From assembly GCA_050084515.1 (NCBI GenBank), contig CM114273.1, positions 39,928,001-39,992,000 of the forward strand: a stretch of 64,000 nucleotides of DNA. Direction: 5' to 3'. This DNA is from Blasia pusilla (lineage: Eukaryota > Marchantiophyta > Marchantiopsida > Blasiales). Shown piece by piece: positions 1 through 12,536 of this stretch (position 1 is its first letter; every line of letters begins with the position of its first letter). A program made the translations under genes and the position numbers. The notes under the pieces are model-generated. The model did no database searches. It worked only from the letters and a program-made list of their open reading frames with translations, and had not been told where the DNA came from.

Positions 1-844
1 ATATCTCCTAACGGAAGGTAAGAACTGAGTAGGAATTTTTCTTCTTGTCAGAGGAACGTTGGAAACAAGCACGAGACGCTAAAAAAATCCCAGAGACCAG
101 GAAGACAGCAAACTGCGCTAAGAATTACGCAGACGTTAAACGTAAGTGTCTGCAGTACACCTCAAGGCGAAACCGGTGCTTTTCCGTATTACTCGCTGGC
201 AACCATCACCTAAGAAATATCCCGCTTACATGACGATTACTAGTCTAACTGCCATTTCTCTGAACGATCCACAAACTCTCGCAACTGTTCTACGTTGAAA
301 TGCAAGAAATTCAACTACCTGTTCACACGTCGGCACCTCGCAACTCGTTTATGAAGTCGACACACCCACTAGCATTAGACCAGGGGAGGAGATCCCAAGT
401 CACCACTATCCTACAAGCTAATGACTGCAAGGATTCAAACACTCATTCCGGAGCTGCTTCGCGCATCATTCCGGAATCTAAGGGCGCTCAAATAACAGCA
501 ACACGTCAGGATCTCGAATTCTTAACAAAGCGTCGGATCTGGAATGCGCAGCCCCCCAAGTTCAGCGCGTAGATATGCAATCCGACGGTACAAACTACCC
601 GCGCGACAGGGGGGCGGGGGGACCTACCCACCCTCACTGGGGGTGGATTCTGGATCGTCGATATTAATCCGACGGACTGTGACGCAGAGAGAAGACGACG
701 TGTCTCGCTGTGGTGCGAGGGAGATTGAAGGAGGAGCGGGGACGCGGCCGAGTAGCGCGGCCTGCGGGGAGAGCGCGGACAGCGGGGAGAAAGTGTGGGC
801 CGAGAAATTGGAAGGGAACTAAGGCAGGAGTCGACAGGGGGAGA
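1..844. other. 5' flank of the CEP104 gene, no gene recognised
   Basis: No reading frame here resembles a known protein. The last 250 bases are GC-rich and purine-rich and lead into the first ATG of the CEP104-like gene, so promoter and 5' UTR are the likely content. I could not pick out a convincing TATA box or transcription start. Confidence 0.4.
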
Positions 845-3800
845 ATGGAGCGCGATCGCTACGATGCTGTGGGGCCTGAAGCGAAGGCTATTGATCTGAG
901 AGCGTCTATGACGCCAGGAGTGTCCATGGACGAATTGTCGCGCGACAAGCGCAGGGGGAGGACCTTGCCATTTGCGATCGTCTCGTCGTCGGGTCAGGTA
1001 CTAACCGTTTTCATGTCCTATCTCCCATGCTTGTCGTGAATGGAACGACTCGCGTTCAAATGCATAATTGGAACGGAAAATTTGAGCCAAATATGGACGG
1101 AGAGAAATCAAGAAATATGTCACTTTATTCACGCTCGCAGTGTCGTTAAGAAATTTCTAATTCGTTGCCCATTTTCCTCTCATGCTGTACATATTTGTTG
1201 GATTGTGCACGCTCTGCTTGAATGCACAAACTCCAAGAGGCAAGAGCTGTGGTTTTCTATTAACGAGACTGAAGGAAAAAATGAATGGACTAATTTTCCA
1301 CTAGGCTCCAAGAGGGACTTGAAAGTTCAATATTTACAGCATCAAAGAAGACATCGAGAGTTTTATAAGCTGATTGGTCAACTATAGCTCCTTTGTAGAA
1401 CTCGCTATTTGAACCCGATCCCCACTAGACATGACGACTGGATGAGTTCATGGAAGTACATTCTAGTACTCTCATGGAAAAGAACTTTAAAGGAGTAGAT
1501 AAAATTTACTCCTCGGGTTAGGGGACTCAGTCCATCTGAGACTAATCTCGGAATTGAGCTAAATCTCGGAATTGAGCTACATCTCAGGAGAAATAACCCG
1601 TAAGAATTCGATTGTTTACGTGTGGAACACGAGCCGAGGCTCACGAAATTGAACACGTCCGCTTTAGTGCAACCTCGAATCATTAGATAAACAACAATGT
1701 AGTCACGAATGTTCGTTTAAGTGCAACCTTAGATAGAGTTGAGGATTTCACCTATTCTTGACTTTCTTGTTCGTGTACATTCTCAACCTGGAATCATTAG
1801 ATAAATAACATTGTAGAGTTAATGATTTCGCCGATTCTTGACTGTCTGATTCGTGCGCATTTTCAAATACATTTTCGAGTTCCGCTGTTTACATTTTCGT
1901 CTGCCATTCTTCGTAACTAAACGAGCACTTAATTCCTTGTTGTGTGAGCAGGACGAGGATTACCCAGCGAGTGAGCTGAACAAGGGAATCCAAGGTCGAG
2001 GGTGGCAAAGCTCAAGGTGGGTTTCATATGACTTTGGTTGAATTCAGACACTGATGCCATATTATATCCCCGGTGGAAGTCCTTCCGGAGTTAAATGGTG
2101 GAACTGTTCCTTAGAAGATTGGGTTGTTCAATTTGTAGAAGAAGCAAAGCTGATCTGTACCATGGATGAGTCAGAATTTTCTGGGCTGAAAACTTTGCGT
2201 CTTGTTGGTAATAATGTAGTACAAATGCAGGTTTTGCTTCTACCCGCAGGAGCTAATACTGGAGCTCCAGTGGCCATCCCGAATTATCAACATGCAGCTG
2301 CTCTGTCATGAGTTCAAGGTGGGTTTCTTCTTTTGAGCCTGACCTCTCTCGCCACCATTACAATTCTCTTTAAGTCTCTAAAGCTCAACGAAACTCCTTG
2401 TCGTGAATATAATCCGACTTTAGTCTTCAGGAGGATTTGGTGGAGCGGACTGGAATGTCAGACATATACCGATGAATGAACTGATTTATTTTCCACTGGC
2501 TATGGGACTTGAAATTACAGTCTTTTCAGTACCAGTGTATACCAAATCAAGCAAAAAAGGTGACAGCGAAAGAAGAAGCAACATTTTCCTAAGAAGCTAA
2601 CTGTTACAGATTTTCCACCCTAGCGACCATCAGGATATGAAGTGATGAAGGAACCAATCTATCTCAAACTGGTACCTGCTGGAAATGAGAACACACACAC
2701 TCAGAACAGTGCCCTGGAAGAGTTTAGGGAAACCCTTTCTGATTTTCTCTTAGTAGCGGCCATCCAAAAGTCGAGTTCCTCTGAACTGCAATGCCTACAT
2801 AGTCTGCCATTTTAAGAGAAGATGAGGTTGTCAAAGCTAGGAATAGTGTTGGAAATCTTTCCACGACTAAAGCATTTCATTGTACCTTTGAATTAGTAAA
2901 ATAAAACTCACTTGCAGAATATTTTGCGTCCGTGTGATGGATGTTCCGAATCCTGTTTTGAAGTAAGCTGGGTGGTTATGGTGCAGATTCCGTCCAAGGT
3001 GGAGGTGTTTGTGAGTCTTACCACACCCTGGGTTCACAACGAGAAGGAAACCAGCCACATGAAGCGCCTTGGGTATGAGTCTCTCTACGAAGACACAACG
3101 TTCTGTGTGAAACCCCAAGTGATCGAGTTGTGCTTTCCAAATCCACCAAAGGACATCGAAACTGGAAGCAATGAAATATTATTAGTTTAGTCTTTAGGTA
3201 CCTCGGCGCTGGTTTCCTTCTACTTGTACTTCGAAGATTTGGACTGATAATTACACACCCCTTCGCGTTTTGAACCTCAAAAGCTGACCACGATCAAGGT
3301 GGATCTACATGTGTCACTGTAGATACTTGTCGTTGGACCCCAACGATCGTAGTGGGCATCAAGCAAGAGAACTGAAGAGCATCCATGTGGATTCTCCAGC
3401 AGCAGTCGTTCGCCTCGTGCTTCACAGCTGCTACAACAACAAATTCAATGCCTACAATCAGGTCTGGCATCTTCCTTGTCCACCTGAACAACTCCCACGC
3501 ACTTGGGATTGGGCTCAAACTTATTCATGTACGTAAGTGTTGACTTGAGGATCTAAAAGTATTGCACTCAGAAGTGGGATCCAGAGTTCACCAGGCGATT
3601 AGAGGATTGGATAACTTGTTCGTCTATCAGTGTGAAGGCAATGAGCGTTGTACTTCTAGGCAGTAATGGAAACCGATCCTTTATGACTTATCTCCTCTGT
3701 CAGGTGGGTTTAGTGGCCCTGATCATAACAGGGGAACCTCTTGATGACCATCAGCTACTACAAGTAAAGCAACGAGGCCTTTCGCCTATACACCATAATT

Positions 3801-6800
3801 CGGGGTAATCACCTATCTATCTCACTGTATAGAAACTTCAAACCTTAAAACTACGAAACAGGTGTCCTATGGAAGTGTTTTCTTCACAACCGTAATGGCT
3901 CGATCTGCAAAGCAGATGACAGGAAGCTTTGAAGTTCGATCTAAGTATTTCCGATCAACCATCTGGTGATAGTACCCCGTATTCTATGGGATTATCTCGA
4001 CGATTCTAGGTCGACGAAAATTGATGCTTGTCAGTTGGTATGGGCAGGATGCAGGTCTCTTGTGGTAAGGTTGTCGATGCAAACTTGACTGCTGTAGATT
4101 CTTTCACAGCCACCCGCATTCATAGGGTATCCAGCTCCTCAACCTACGAATTGTTAACTTCACCTGATAATTAGGCCAAAAACAATCCTGTGGCTTTAGT
4201 CTCAAGCAACAACGTTTTTGGCAAGAAATATGTAACGCTTTACGGTTAGATAATATTTCTGCCGACAGCAAAACAAAATTTTGACACACCACTGCCTCCC
4301 TTTTCGTGCAAGTCCTAATGAGAATGAACTTCACTGAGGGTAGAAAGTCTGTTCCGGCAGCTTCAGCAGGAGAAGGCTATAGCGGTTCAAGCAGAAGACT
4401 ACGACGAAGCTAAGCGCTTGAAGGCAAGTCAGAACTACTCTTGTATGACCAAATATATGGTCAGACAAGTCTGAGCAAGACAACGCACTATAAACTTTAT
4501 TTCTAATTGGTCCTGGTCCCTTACTCGCTTCGACCGCTTGATCCATTTTACATGACGATTGTCTTATCTATAGAGCACCAGCAAGATCCAGATGTCGTGA
4601 GAGTTGAAAAGTGATTCCTTCATCCACTCCGCAGATGTTGATTGAGAAGCTGAAGGGTCTAGGAGAGCAGATAAAAAAGCTGGAGCTCCAAAAGCGAGCT
4701 GCTGTAGAAGTGGAAGATTATGATGGTGCAAAGTCTTGCAAGGTATCCAGCAATCACAGAGCTTTTCAAAATCCTCTTGTAAGCTTCCTTCATAGAATTT
4801 CATATACATTTTTGGGTTATCTTGAGGGGTATGATGACCATCCGTGCTTCATCTTCTCGAACTTCTTTCCCACACACGGCCAGAAACGTCAGTGAGTTCC
4901 ATCACAAATTCTGGACCCAATTAAATCATTAAGTGGAGGCAGCCCGTGTAAAACCTTGAATCAAATCTCTATTATTATTAGAGAGTGCCCGAATTTCAAA
5001 CTCCTCTCCTACTGTGGCCCATTCATCCAAGTTCGTTTTCCCTTTTAGTCAAACAAGATTGCTCCAAATTGAATGAAAATATAAAAGTACAGAAAAATGA
5101 TGAGTAATTCAAAATTACTCAACATTTTTAATGTCGTGCATCGGGCACCAACTACAGTGACTTTACTGGAAATGACAACTAAGTTATATACATTCTTCCA
5201 AGAATATAAATAAATTATTTGAAAACGAATGATGGATGAAACGACTATTCTTCAGACGTTCAAGAAACCGAGTCATTTTGGTGGAAATACATGAAGAGTG
5301 TTTCTCTCTTTGGCTGAACCAGTTAGAGATTGAAAGGCTGAGGCAAAGTGATGGATTTGGGCACGAAAATATGAACAGTCTGAGCGAGAACTCTGATCGG
5401 TAAGCTCAAACCTGGTATCAAAAAACAAGGATCGTATACTGTATCTCATGTAGCATATCCATAACAATCGTTTGAGATGTGTTTTGGCAGTTGCAGAGGT
5501 TGTGCCATGCAGCTGAGGTCTAAGCTTCTCTCTTTGGTAGGGTCTCTGAATGACAATTGCAGTGTGTATCCCCTTAAGAAGGGAGTCATGACGACTTGAG
5601 AAAGAGTCATAATCCGGCCTCTGGCGCTTGAAACTGTGTGCAGTACATCCAAAACTTCTCAATTTTCAACCTATCAATCAACAAGCGATCAAAGCTGCAA
5701 CAACGAAGCTCTTTCTGAGGTGTCTACTTACCCCGCGACTTTTCTGCGAGTAGATTATGTGAATTTGACAACTAAGTGCATTTTCCGCTGCTCATACAGC
5801 TGTAAGTCTTTACCTAGGATATGAAGTTTCTTTTCGCTAGCATCCCTACCCTTACACCATATATAGTCTTATCGTGCTACAAGTCTGAAACTTACGAATG
5901 TCCACATGTGGAATACTGACGACCTCATTATCAAAAACATTCCGCTCGTAATTGACCTTGATCCTCAAAGTCCCCGCCTCTATTCCCATCACATGCAGGC
6001 ATAGTAACATCAAGTTCCAAGGCAAACTTCAATCAATGACAATAGACCAGTTTACACTTGTACTTAGTTCAATACTAGGATTACCTTCTTTCACAGGTGA
6101 GCCGATCTTGGAGGCATGGTCGAATAGGAGATTAAGGGGTGGTTTAGGTGGGCATGCTATGCCTAGAATATACATTTGAGGGTAAATCCTGAGACCCTAG
6201 TCTTACTTGAAGGGAGAAATTGCCTTGATGCAGGGAAACACCAGAAACGCAATGTATCACTCGATAGTATCAGAAGATTGGACACAAAATTCTGATGACA
6301 AACGGAGAGATTTCATGGAGAGGGCACAAGTACCACCCACCCACTCAAATTCCCCCACTGGGATAGCAAGCGAGCCAGAGAGTATGTTCAAAGTTTTTCC
6401 ATGTAACCTTCGCTCTGAATGACGTGGGAAAATGAGAACCTTCAGGAAAATGAAAAAATCAAACAAAGTACCCGTACATGGCGGAAACTACTTAATGGTC
6501 AACCGTAAACCAAGTAAGATGAATATACCGGAAGACTTAGACAAGAACTTCTACAATAGCCTTTTTTATGCAAGTTTTAACGACTCCTCGATAGTTCTGT
6601 TAATTTGCGTGAATAACGATATGTTGTGTTGTCGGGTTGATTGGTTCCAAAGGAGTACATGGGGATTTTCCCGGAGCCTCGACCTCAACAAGTCAAGTTG
6701 GTGAGAAACGTTCAGGAATCATATCTACTGTGTTTCCTTGGTGGAAGGGAAAGGAAACGCTCAGAAACTCTGACGAAGATGGAAAGACTGTTGCGTTACG

Positions 6801-9800
6801 TCCTCCAGTGGACCAGTATTCAAACCCCGCTCAGTCATCACAGGACGGAAGCTCTTCTCAGCCTCCCCAGTATGAAAACGCTGCTCCTCATCTGCCACAG
6901 TCTGCAGTCTATTTTCACTCTCCCCACTTCCCAACCTCTATTCAGCCGCCTCAACATGCAAACTCCTCCCAGCCTCTCCAATATGAGAACTCTGCTCACC
7001 CCCCACAGCCTCCAAACTCTACTCAGCCTGTACAATACTTGAGCTCTGCTCAGCATGCAGAGTACTCAACGTCTGCTCATCCTTCTCAGCACTCTAACTC
7101 GTCTCAGCCTCCACACCATGCAAACACTACTCAACCTGCCCAAGACTCAATCTCTGCCCCCTTTTCAGAGTACTCTAACTCTGTTCATCCTCCACAATAC
7201 ACTCAGCCTCCACAGTACTCAACAGCGCAGCCTCCATTATATTCAAGCAATGGTAAGCAAGAAACTCATGCCTCGTAGTCATAGTCCTCATTCAGCTCTC
7301 AATTTTTTTTGTGTGGAGGTAAAGTCATCCACCATTCTTACAGTTTTGTCCTTAAGGTTCTGACTCTTGACGTGTTACTGCTGAACAAACTTTAAAGGTC
7401 GGTCTTTGAGAGCTCCGAGTGGTTTGGGGAAACTAACAAAAAGCCCAAACTTGGTTCCTCGTTGTCTTGGTCGCTCGCGAAACTCATGTTTAAGATAACA
7501 AAGTGATAGATAGGACTGGAAGTTGTGGTAGACACCGAGTGTGACTTCATGAGATGGTTCAGTCTTGTGTTTCTTTTCTTCGTCTTAGACACATTTAGGA
7601 TTTTCGTACCAACCTGAAATTTCAATGCTGTTCTTGCTTCACAGCTGTGATTGAACCAGAGCGGAAAATGGTGGTGGCCTCCTCTGTCTCCTATGCTCTG
7701 CCTCCATTGCCTGAGCAGAATGGTTCACACACAGCTTCTGAGAATGATCAGGCTCCAGAGCCCCTCACAGATGCTCTCAAGATGGAAGTCGGTCCTCTGC
7801 TGACTGTCCTAGATCAGTATCAGGTTGAATGCCTCTGCAGTAAGCAGTGGCAGCTGCGGGAAAAGGCCCTTCGATACGTAGTGAAAATGATGCAAATGAA
7901 GGGCGTCAGTGGTGACTCTACAGATAATTTCAGGTCAGTAGCCGATCCAAGACTATGAAAGATACACATAAATTCTGAGGCTTTTTGAATTATTTATCTG
8001 TACAGCATACCTATAAAATCTAATCGAGGCCAGTCGAGGGACCGAAATGTAGAGGAGGTGCCCCTTTTTCCGAACTGGCTGTGACACATGTGCGCTTTTT
8101 TGACAGAATCATGGACGTAGTTGTGACCCGGGCACTCAATGATAGGGTGCCTGGTATCTACTATCAATCTCTTCAGGTAGGCCTTTTGGGGGAGTTATGA
8201 TCTTACCTCTCCTCGATCTCGCAACACCTTCGATATCATAAGTTTCTGAGAGAACCGATCCATTTAAATCTGTATTGTTTCCACATCATGTAAATAGGGG
8301 TAAACCACTGGAAGTGAGTTCGACTAAAATTTGTAAACAGAACTTCAAAGAGAGCAGCAATGCAATGTTGAATCTACGGTCTTTAAGATGGGTTTGCTGC
8401 TGGGTTCTTTTTCGTTTTCGTGTAAAGATTTTCTCCAATAGCCCTTTTGAAGTCCCTTTGGGTGTGGATGTTTGTTAATGGATAAGATATGGCTGTATGG
8501 GTCAGATACACTCAATGTAATGTGACAAGGCAAGAATCGTTTCATCATGTCTTCTCTGAGCTTGTGTGCCGGTGTAGCTAATAAGGGAATACATCACGAG
8601 GTATGCTGGAGAAGTCCCACCCAGGGAGTTACAGCATGGTGCAACTGGAGTCGTGAACATTCTTCTAGAGAAATTGGGAGAGTCAAATGGACGTATAAGA
8701 GAAGCCGCATCTGAGACTCTGATATTCATTGCCTCAAAGAAGGAAGTTGGGCTCCAAGTGGTGGCCAATCCCTTGCTGAAGTCTCCAAAAAATCAGGTAT
8801 GTCTGCTGAGGGAAATCCAGCTGCTTACTAAAGAACTACATCTGTGATCTTGGGCTAGCCTCAGCTTGTCGTAGGAAACATAAGATGTCACACTTGAGCA
8901 GAGAAGTGCGTTTCTCTCGTGTCCTCCCTTGTGGTTAAGATACCCTGTCCTATACATGAGATAGCGGAGGACAACAATTCCAGGTTCATTCAAATGCAAG
9001 TATGACTTGAACATCTCTCAAGAGAAACAGAACATGGAAATATCTTGTGTGCCAGAATTGCGTGTTAGCATAGTGTGCTTGGATTTTCATGCAGGCGAGC
9101 TGGAGGCCTGTTCTTGGCCGCTTGCAGTGGCTTTTGCTTGCAATACCGATTTTTGGAATACAACCGCACAACCGCGTGGGTTTTGCATCTGAGACACTAA
9201 TGTCCTTCGTTTCCCAAGCATTCAACAGTCCCAATGGGGAGGTCAGAAGTACAGCGGTGAAGGTGACTACTGAGGTTTATAAATTGATGGGCGCTACAGT
9301 GGAGAGATATCTCAAGGGAATAAAGCCGGTGATTCGAGAGGTCTGTTGTTATCCATTCTAGAATCTGGAACAGGAGAAAAATCCGGTCGTCAAAATTACT
9401 CTCTTGTCAATTGTTCTAGAAAGTTTCGAAGGATTGATGCAGTAGAAAGTTTGTCTGGAATAGAGTTCTTGAAGTCATGAGTGCCAGATGAGTTGCTGTT
9501 CCCGTCTGTGCAGGTATTAGTGAATAACTTCGAGAAGGTCACACTAGACACTCGAAGTTTACAAGATTTGGAACCCCTGACATATGAGGAGTTGGATAAC
9601 ATGCCGATCATGAGAGGCTCCAACAGATCGTTGAGCTATTATGATACCCAGAAAGATACGGTTCATGATGCGGACCCGCGTCCCACTGAAGCAGTGAAGA
9701 AACCTAGAGATATGGGGCTGCATTCAATGGTTGTTGATCAATCCAGTGTTCAGGACGACCAGAGCATGTATTCAACCCAAGCAACTGCACCTATCGTGAA

Positions 9801-12536
9801 CTTTTCTCCGGTGTTGTCCTCTTTCACAGATCTGGGTTCATCTTAAAACCACCATGCCACTCATAACGACCATGAAAATGTATGCGGATCGATAGACAGC
9901 AGCACATTTGAAGGCTTTTTCCTACAGATACCTACAACAGGAGAGTTTAAGACGCCACTCCTATGGGGCCAGTACCAAGGGTACAGAGCCAAGAACCAGG
10001 TAGATGCGGGCACAGAAAGGCCAGTGTAGCCAGAATTGATCACTATCCAGCGCAAATTCTCCAATTGAGAGGTGATTGTGTCGAATTCATGTTTTGCCCT
10101 GATTTTTCAAGGCACAAATTTGACGAGGATCGAACGATACGGAGCAGGACCTCCATCTCTGTGTAGTAGAAATTCTGTCCGAAACCGGTAAACTATGGGC
10201 AAACTGATCCTGACAACACCTTGTTTTTGACCCCGACCTGTGGCAACTCTTGGCTCTTCCCCCGGGACACTGGGCTCCTGGGAGTGGGGTCTAAAACTTG
10301 AGAGTCTATTTGACAACATGAGTAACTTATGTGAAATAGCAAAACTGGCAGATGACATCAGTTAGGTTATGAATGGACTTCATGCCATGATGGTGGTGCA
10401 GACATGCGGTGAGGAGGCGAGTGCAGCAGAAGAAGAAGAAGTCTTGTTGACTACGCTAGGAGCTTCGCAACCCAGTCTTTGGTTAGATGCCGATACAGAA
10501 AGATCCTTTGATTCACGATCTCAAGCGAACCAGGCGAGAACACTCTCATGTCCCTTTCCTAATTCTTGCATCAATCGTCCGCTTGCTACGGCGCAGTGCT
10601 GCCCTTCCTGTATTCGTTTCGCTTGCCAGTCCGAGAGCGTAACCGAGAAGTGAAGATAGGAAAAACTATATATTTTGGCTTTAACCTCAAATGTCGACAT
10701 CTCTGGTTCCATGGTGTAGTGGTTATCACGTCTGCTTTACACGCAGAAGGTCGCGAGTTCGAAACTCGCTGGGATCATGTGAAGTGACCCTTTTGGAATG
10801 GACCCACGGTACGGACGGGAGAGTAAGTTCCCTCCCTCCATCCGGGACCTACATATGGTGCGGTGGTAAGTTTTGACGATCTGAGGACATTCGAGGTTAC
10901 ATCATCCATGGTGCTCGCAAGTGCTACCAAAAATTGTGAATCTGCAACCGGATTTCCGATCTTGGATCTCCTCCGGAACACTACTCCAATGTTCTATCTA
11001 AGACGGACCGGAGCTGGTTGCACCCTGTGCTCGGTTAGGCTGGCTACCCCTTTCCTCGCATCTCGTACACAAATGTGGTGATAATCGTTGTAAAATGTGT
11101 TATTCCAGACTTTGACTGGGTTCCATGGTGTAGCGGTTATCACGTCGGATTTACACGCAGAAGGTCGCGAGTTCAAACCTCGCTGGGATCACCATTTTAG
11201 AATTTTATTGTGATCAAGTTTCGTATGTGGAGGATACTTCAGGCACAGGCGATGAAGCCTCCCGAGTTTCAAGATGGGGAGAGAAAACCTCGATAAATAG
11301 TTCAAACCCTCAAAACTGACAAAAAGAGTCGAGTACGTGAAGCCACAAACGGCTAACCAACAGCAGAGACAGGGAGGGAGACTCCCTGCCTGCGCATCGC
11401 TAAACGCGGTTAAACTATTCAGATAAAGTTTGAGTAGGGAAGCCTAAGACAGGAGCGAAATCAATTACGTACATTATGGTCTACTCTTAATTTGGGCACA
11501 AGCCACTTTTCTCACATGGTATATGGTAAAGTTTCATCATGTCTTGAAGGGGACTGTTACAGGAACGGGGATGCACACTCTCACAAATTGATTAGTTAAA
11601 GACCGGTTGATCTACAACAGTACGCGAACCGAGTGATTATGAAAGGATGCTGGGAGACTCAGATTACTATTAGATTGTACTGCAGCGACCAAAATCAGGG
11701 AGGCAGAGAGATGAGACGTCAAAACTGCAGCCACAATAATGTGACAATCAACGAGTGCTCGCTCTCGATCCGAAAGTACGCTTACATTCTTGCTGCTGAT
11801 AAGGCCACACTAGTATCAACGTGTTTCCCTCCCTCATTTTATGCTTGTGTTCATGATGACAGGAGAACGGGATTCAGTTGCAAGTCGAGAAGGATGATTT
11901 GTCAGACCAGTGCCTCTTTTGTGGAATGCAAGATCCTAGTTTTCTGAGCGGAGACACTCTCGACTTGCACTTTTGCCAGAAATGTCCCATGCTTGCCGGC
12001 TGCTGCAATTGCAAGCAGATTGTGGAAATTGCATCTCTGAAGGACCACTACTTATTCGAGTGCACGTCCGGAAGAAGGTCAGAAATTCAAGCATCTTTTA
12101 ATACTCCGGATTAGGGCGAGTTTGCTTTGCAGAGTCTCCAACCAGAACATGCCTTGCAGCTTTCTTTCGTCGTTTCGGTTGTTTGCTATATCGGGACTTC
12201 CAGAGAACGAGATCTTTAGGGATATGGATTAATTGCATGAAGCTCGGAATCTCAGTCGAACGCATATCGGAGATGCCCCACGAAGGCAGACCTGATCGCT
12301 TGTGTGAAAATTCTTGCAGGTATGTAGAGTGCTCGAAATGCTCACAAGCAATTCCCGAAGCCAGACTGACATCACACCTCAAGAGTAGGGAGTGCCGGCA
12401 TGGGAAGCATCACAAAAAGAACCGGTGCCCTCTCTGCCATCACACCGTGCAACCGGGCGATGTCGGATGGAAAGACCATCTTCTGAAACCTCCTGGTTGT
12501 TCAAGGAACCCAAGAACAATCCCCCCATCGTCCTAA
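845..12536 (+). CDS. CEP104: CEP104-like centrosomal/ciliary tip protein, many exons
   Basis: CEP104 binds microtubule plus ends and tubulin at ciliary tips. Exons read by splice signal and phase: 845-997, 1952-2016, about 2083-2205 (unsure), 2298-2318, 2987-3072, 3323-3461, 3704-3763, about 4344-4423, 4635-4742, 5323-5399, about 6652-7252, 7645-7933, 8107-8176, 8578-8796, 9095-9340, 9514 to about 9840, 11863-12077, 12320-12536 (stop TAA). The N-terminal jelly-roll shows VSSSGQ, DEDYPASELN, GWQSS, IPSKVEVFV, ARELKSIHVD and NAYNQVGLVAL in family order. Next come two short coiled-coil repeats ending EDYDEAKRLK and EDYDGAKSCK, a P/Q/S/Y-rich linker, a TOG helical array and tandem C-terminal zinc fingers. 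I could not join 5399 to 6652 or 9840 to 11863. A possible extra exon is 9941-9999. The ATG at 845 gives about 50 residues before the jelly-roll, longer than usual, so a later ATG (909 or 927) is possible. Family identity is secure; the full model is not. Confidence 0.85.
1535..1850. repeat. Short direct repeats in the first CEP104 intron
   Basis: The phrase TCTCGGAATTGAGCTA occurs twice in tandem around 1549-1580. A second phrase, GAATCATTAGATAAA with a following CAATGTAG-like stretch, occurs near 1677 and again near 1791, about 114 bases apart. The unit looks like a small local duplication with substitutions. No coding content was seen. Confidence 0.5.
6838..7252 (+). repeat. P/Q/S/Y-rich coding repeat in CEP104 linker
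   Basis: Within the large CEP104-like exon a degenerate unit of about 10-14 codons recurs, with consensus close to SxQPPQYxNS (for example SSQPPQYENA, SIQPPQHANS, STQPVQYLSS). The exon ends at a donor at 7253. This is a low-complexity linker between the coiled coil and the TOG domain. In other CEP104 proteins the linker at this place is also disordered, but I do not recall such a regular repeat. Confidence 0.7.
7645..9843 (+). CDS. CEP104: TOG-domain exons of the CEP104-like gene
   Basis: These five exons encode the helical-repeat (TOG) part, which in this family binds tubulin. Exon 7645-7933 begins in phase after a donor at 7253 and carries SKQWQLREKALRYV, the family's first TOG helix. It ends in phase 2 and is completed by 8107-8176 (IMDVVVTRALNDRVPGIYYQ). 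Exon 8578-8796 starts LIREYITRY and 9095-9340 ends YLKGIKPVIRE. All junctions keep one frame. The last exon, from 9514, runs open to a TAA at 9844. It either ends an alternative short product or contains a donor I did not identify. Confidence 0.8.
10705..10777 (+). tRNA. tRNA-Val (anticodon UAC)
   Basis: A 73-nt cloverleaf. The 7-bp acceptor stem pairs GGTTCCA with TGGGATC (two G-U pairs), and A73 is the discriminator base. The anticodon stem TCTGC/GCAGA is fully paired around the loop TTTACAC, giving anticodon TAC (Val). The T arm is GCGAG-TTCGAAA-CTCGC. Box A (TGGTGTAGTGG) and box B (GGTCGCGAGTTCGAAAC) are present. A TTTT run about 15 bases downstream is a plausible Pol III terminator. It lies inside the CEP104-like unit on the same strand. 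Confidence 0.9.
11119..11191 (+). tRNA. tRNA-Val (UAC), second copy, possibly degenerate
   Basis: This is a near copy of the tRNA 414 bases upstream: same acceptor stem, same loop TTTACAC (anticodon TAC) and a paired T arm (GCGAG-TTCAAAC-CTCGC). The anticodon stem is TCGGA/GCAGA, which leaves mismatches at the third and fifth pairs, so it may be a decaying duplicate. A TTTT terminator follows immediately (CCATTTTAG). Confidence 0.75.
11863..12536 (+). CDS. CEP104: C-terminal zinc-finger exons of the CEP104-like gene
   Basis: Two exons, 11863-12077 and 12320-12536, join at a phase-2 GT-AG intron and end at TAA. They encode two cysteine/histidine finger pairs. The first has DQCLFCGMQD, then LHFCQKCPMLAGC and CKQIVEIASLKDHYLFEC. 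The second has YVECSKCSQAIPEARLTSHL, then RCPLCHHTVQPGDVGWKDHL ending in a GC. Spacing and order match the C-terminal fingers of CEP104. The first exon starts in phase 0 after a good acceptor (TGATGACAG). They lie 2 kb from the last TOG exon, with two tRNA genes between. A separate small gene is possible but less likely, because both halves match one protein in order. Confidence 0.8.

Noticed and set aside
11111-11200. Treating the two tRNA genes as a tRNA-derived SINE
   Set aside because: Both have full-length, paired acceptor stems and Pol III terminators directly downstream. No SINE body or A-tail follows.
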